Shown piece after piece: positions 4,541-7,069 of a DNA stretch of 7,069 bases; the stretch's first letter is position 1; the number at the start of each line of letters is the position of its first letter. A program made the translations under genes and the position numbers. The stretch covers positions 1 to 7,069 of the forward strand of contig JBIKKP010000051.1 in assembly GCA_044360285.1 (NCBI GenBank). The letters run 5' to 3'. Source of the stretch: UBA2645 sp044360285 (GTDB lineage: Bacteria; Pseudomonadota; Alphaproteobacteria; Rickettsiales; UBA1997). A model generated the notes under the pieces. It searched no databases and had not been told where the DNA came from. It was given only the letters and a program-made list of their open reading frames with translations.

Positions 4541-6812
4541 TTTTAAGCGCACCAGAAGAATAAAAAAAATGGCTGCCGTGATGATAAAAATCTAAATTAT
4601 CGATCTTAATTTTAGTTGGCTCAATGCAGGCCGGAAGTTGGTATTTAGAGGTCATATTCACTATCACATCAAAATCATTTTTGCAGATTTCAGAAATTTT
4701 ATTTCGCTTCAGCAGCACCAAAATTTTTTTATTTTTTTCGATTAAAAAGTTTTTGTAATTCTTGGTTTCAAAATATCGAAACTCTTTTTCATCAAAGCGA
4801 TCCATCCAATGCTGACGCTGTTTCGAGGCGCGTAGTTTTTCTGAAAAAAACAATTTTTCACCTTCATAAATTGTAAAAAATTTCTGATTTTGCTCGAAAG
4901 AAATTGTTGGTTTTTTTGCCAAAAAAATTGTCGCAAAAGAAAGAAAAAAAATGGCAATTCCAACAAAACGAATGCGGCTTTTTTCAAGACAAAGAAGTAA
5001 AATACCTGCAGCAGCAATCAACACGCCAAGGCCTGGCATTTCTGGTGCAATGAGGTTTGAGAATTTTATTTCTGCAACAAAATTGGCAATTTTTTCAAGC
5101 AGCAAAATTCCGTAATTCATCAAAGATAATGGCAATTTCTCAAGACCGAGTGGCATCAAAAAGAGGGCTAAAAATCCAAGAGGCATGATAAAAAAACTGG
5201 CCAGAGGAATTGCCAGCAAGTTGGACACAAACCCAAGCAGCGCAACGTTTCGAAAGCTATGCATCAAAAACGGCAAAGTAGCAATTTGTAGTGCAAAAGA
5301 GATAAAAATTATCTGCCAAAAATAATTAAAAATTTTACCAAAAAAATTCGCTTCTAAGCTCAACTTTTTCTGTAAGAAAATTTCTTCGCTGCATGTGACA
5401 AGCACTAGAATAGCAAGAAATGAGAGCTGAAAGCCGATGTTAAAAATTGCATAGGGATTGAGCAAAATCAGAAAGAGCAGTGCAAACATCACTGCGCGTT
5501 TTGCATTAATTTTTTCATCAAAAAGAAGTGCCAAAAGCGCAAGTAGGGTCATGAGAAACGCGCGCTTGGCAGGCAAGGGCGCGCCGGCAATTTGCAGATA
5601 GAAAAAACTGGCAAAAATTGCCGCAATTGCAGCAATTTTTTTAAGATCAAAACGCAGCGCCAGATATTCGAAGCGCGACAAAATAAAGCGCAGCGAAACA
5701 AAAAAAATCGCTGCGGCAAGTGAAAGATGAAAACCTGAAATAGACAGTAAATGAGCCAGTCCGCAGCGTCGAATGTTTTCCAAAACTGCCGCAGAAATTT
5801 GCTCTTGTTTGCCAATCAAAAATGCCGAGGCAATTGCTGCTTCATCGCCAGAAAGTGCGTTGAAAATTTTTTGATTAATTTTTTCGCGCAAAGAATTGAA
5901 CCAGTCGTCAATGCTTGATTGGCGCTGCTTTTCAATGATTTTTACCTCGCCTAAAATGAAGCCATAAGCGCCAATTTTTTTTGCTTTGGCATCAAAAGAA
6001 AAATCAAAATCTTGTGGAAATTCTTTGCGCTGTACTGGTTGAAGTAAGGCGCGAAAGGCCACCAAATCATTAACTTCCAGTCCTGAAAAATTTTTTACGA
6101 GATTGAGCGAAATTTTTTGTGGCGGGTTTGGAAAGGTCCTGCGGCCTTTATTTTCAACCCATGCCACCTGTTGGTAGTTTTTTGAAATGTCTAGAAATTG
6201 ACGATCAATTTCTTGGTAAGCGCCAAGATTAACAAAATTTTCTTCGATTTTTTTTTGCGCTTTTTTCGCCTTCTCGATCAGTTTCCTTTCTTTTTCTGCT
6301 TTGCGCTGCAGCTTGTATTGATCAAGGCTTAAACCCAATTCAGCAGCTTTTTCTTTTTGAGTTTTTCGTTTTTTTCGCGGTGCTTTTTCTTTGGGATTTT
6401 TTTTCTTTTTAACTTTTTTGATTTTTGTTGAAGGAAATTTTGCTTCAAAAAGTTTTGGCTGCGAAATCACTAAATTAGCGCCTTCCAGACCATTTATTGG
6501 ATTAAAAAATTTTTTGATTTCAGTGATTTTTCCAACGCCATCGACGTAAATTTTTCCAGTGATCGAATGATCGATAAAATTTTTTTCGTAAAAATTGGCG
6601 TAAAAACTTCCGCCAAGAAAAATGCCGCAAGCAGCAAAAACAAAGGCTAAGCGTGAGTTTCGATTGAAGAAGAAAAGAGCAGTGGCGCTAAGAGTTAGCG
6701 CAAGGAAAATCGAGAAATTTTCTAAGAAATTTTGTGTGTAAATGAAATAAAAAATGCAGCCCAAGCCAAATAGGGCGGCAATCCACAGCAGCGGGTCGTT
6801 TTTTTTAGGCAT
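4530..6812 (-). CDS. comEC: ComEC/Rec2-family DNA-uptake channel protein
   Basis: A 760-residue inner-membrane protein of the ComEC/Rec2 family, which carries single-stranded DNA into the cytoplasm during transformation. Numbering from the ATG at 6812: helices near 7-26, 30-48 and 55-72; a soluble DUF4131/OB-like region (about 80-295); then the polytopic competence core (about 320-635) with GLAHLLSISGFHLSL (351-365), PLPAKRAFLMTLL (412-424) and NPYAIFNIGFQLSFLAI (452-468). The tail (about 635-760) lacks a complete metallo-beta-lactamase domain but keeps C710, C729 and YHHGSHFFYSSG, like the degenerate tail of alphaproteobacterial ComEC. Residues 130-190 form an unusual lysine-rich insert. The frame stays open to a GTG at 6971, but the extra 53 codons cross REP-like hairpins and lack family features, so the ATG before the first helix was chosen; no Shine-Dalgarno sequence precedes it. 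A-runs of 8-9 bases lie inside the gene. Confidence 0.9.
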   Translation of the reverse strand: MPKKNDPLLWIAALFGLGCIFYFIYTQNFLENFSIFLALTLSATALFFFNRNSRLAFVFAACGIFLGGSFYANFYEKNFIDHSITGKIYVDGVGKITEIKKFFNPINGLEGANLVISQPKLFEAKFPSTKIKKVKKKKNPKEKAPRKKRKTQKEKAAELGLSLDQYKLQRKAEKERKLIEKAKKAQKKIEENFVNLGAYQEIDRQFLDISKNYQQVAWVENKGRRTFPNPPQKISLNLVKNFSGLEVNDLVAFRALLQPVQRKEFPQDFDFSFDAKAKKIGAYGFILGEVKIIEKQRQSSIDDWFNSLREKINQKIFNALSGDEAAIASAFLIGKQEQISAAVLENIRRCGLAHLLSISGFHLSLAAAIFFVSLRFILSRFEYLALRFDLKKIAAIAAIFASFFYLQIAGAPLPAKRAFLMTLLALLALLFDEKINAKRAVMFALLFLILLNPYAIFNIGFQLSFLAILVLVTCSEEIFLQKKLSLEANFFGKIFNYFWQIIFISFALQIATLPFLMHSFRNVALLGFVSNLLAIPLASFFIMPLGFLALFLMPLGLEKLPLSLMNYGILLLEKIANFVAEIKFSNLIAPEMPGLGVLIAAAGILLLCLEKSRIRFVGIAIFFLSFATIFLAKKPTISFEQNQKFFTIYEGEKLFFSEKLRASKQRQHWMDRFDEKEFRYFETKNYKNFLIEKNKKILVLLKRNKISEICKNDFDVIVNMTSKYQLPACIEPTKIKIDNLDFYHHGSHFFYSSGALKTTF

Positions 6813-6863
6813 TTTTGGTGTTGGGTTTTTGGTGGTTAGTGTTTTGGTGTGGTGGTGTTTGTG
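6813..6863 (-). promoter_or_regulatory. Nearly pure A/C leader before comEC start, no Shine-Dalgarno
   Basis: On the coding (minus) strand the 51 bases before the ATG are only A and C apart from a single T (plus-strand A at 6838). Such a leader cannot form internal Watson-Crick pairs, which could help ribosomes load without a Shine-Dalgarno sequence. The opposite strand is G/T-only with several GG/GGG runs. The composition is directly seen; the role is inferred. Confidence 0.4.
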
Positions 6864-6877
6864 CTTAAGTCTAGCGC

Positions 6878-6902
6878 TGGTCGGCATTTGTAATGCCGAC
6901 CA
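6878..6902. repeat. REP-like perfect inverted repeat
   Basis: TGGTCGGCAT (6878-6887) and ATGCCGACCA (6893-6902) are perfect 10-bp arms around TTGTA. Short GC-rich hairpins of this kind, with GGTCGGCAT-type arms, are typical of dispersed REP elements spread by RAYT transposases. It lies in the leader region of comEC and inside the unlikely N-terminal extension of its frame. Confidence 0.7.
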
Positions 6903-6952
6903 CAGGTTCATGCCAAATTTACCGAGAATTCGGGTTGTTTTAATGAACGTGT

Positions 6953-6989
6953 GGGCGGGGTTGCAAACCACTACCGTCCGGTTCCGCCC
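6953..6989. repeat. Branched hairpin, REP-like element
   Basis: GGGCGG (6953-6958) and CCGCCC (6984-6989) enclose two smaller hairpins, GGTT-GCA-AACC (6959-6969) and ACCG-TC-CGGT (6973-6982), giving a three-way junction with almost no unpaired bases. It lies two bases beyond a possible gene end and 50 bases from the other REP-like hairpin. It could work as a terminator-like or REP structure; there is no T run on either side. Confidence 0.5.
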
Positions 6990-6990
6990 C

Positions 6991-7069
6991 CTACAACCTG
7001 AAGAGGTCAGTAATTTCAGTCTCTGATTTTGTGTAATTCAATTTGATGAAGTCGCTCAGGTTCTGGGTT
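6991..7069 (-). CDS. Possible C-terminal end of an unidentified minus-strand gene
   Basis: A frame open from the window edge encodes 25 residues ending in SETEITDLFRL and stops with TAG at 6993-6991, directly before the branched hairpin. The composition is protein-like and the orientation matches comEC, so it may be the upstream neighbour. A second minus frame is also open at the edge for 17 residues (stop at 7018-7016), so the choice rests only on length and on the stop lying at the repeat boundary. I do not recognise the protein. Confidence 0.25.
   Translation of the reverse strand, partial: TQNLSDFIKLNYTKSETEITDLFRL

Noticed and set aside
4742..5017. 91-codon minus-strand frame, and a similar one at 5549-5815
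   Set aside because: Both lie entirely inside comEC in another frame; phenylalanine-rich shadows of the real gene.
6813..6971. N-terminal extension of ComEC from a GTG at 6971
   Set aside because: The extra 53 residues cross two REP-like hairpins, have low-complexity His/Lys/Thr content and no ComEC feature; family members begin just before the first helix, matching the ATG at 6812.
6754..7026. 90-codon plus-strand frame
   Set aside because: Antisense to the comEC 5' end and to the A/C leader and REP-like hairpins; the hydrophobic look comes from the G/T-rich strand.
7046..7069. Plus-strand gene start (ATG at 7046)
   Set aside because: Only eight codons before the window ends, no ribosome site, and the opposite strand has a longer plausible gene end.

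Overview
The window looks like a piece of an AT-rich alphaproteobacterial chromosome. The main evidence is the large minus-strand ComEC protein. Its core carries the usual competence-domain motifs, and its C-terminus has the degenerate, cysteine-containing tail I associate with alphaproteobacterial ComEC rather than a full metallo-beta-lactamase domain. The poly-A-rich coding sequence, a long palindromic repeat resembling those of Rickettsiales-like genomes, and tRNA genes with encoded CCA fit this but do not fix the genus.

Left part (1-3120, plus strand): an iron-uptake unit. A TonB-dependent outer-membrane receptor, whose 5' end lies outside the window, is followed after 2 bases by a five-helix PepSY-TM protein of the type that reduces ferric siderophores at the inner membrane. 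The receptor would bring the iron chelate into the periplasm and the PepSY protein would release the iron by reduction. Next comes a frameshifted remnant of a thioredoxin/TlpA-like protein that has lost its redox centre.

Middle (3121-4123): about 1 kb with no convincing protein gene. It holds two near-identical 14-base repeats, a minus-strand tRNA-Ser(GCU), a dense block of hairpins including three terminator-shaped structures that all point rightward, a roughly 93-bp palindrome that could fold into a cruciform, and a plus-strand tRNA-Glu(UUC). The D-arm of tRNA-Ser is repeated, inverted, just beyond its own 5' end.

Right part (4124-7069): a small four-helix GtrA-family membrane protein starts 16 bases after tRNA-Glu. 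Its 3' end overlaps by 11 bases the convergent comEC gene, which covers 4530-6812. ComEC carries an extremely lysine-rich insert in its N-terminal soluble domain. Upstream of comEC the transcribed strand would give a leader made almost only of A and C with no Shine-Dalgarno sequence, then two REP-like hairpins, then the possible 3' end of another minus-strand gene.

I found no CRISPR array, complete insertion sequence or recognised riboswitch. The best candidates for something undescribed are the hairpin block between the two tRNAs, the tRNA-Ser D-arm inverted repeat, and the lysine-rich ComEC insert.
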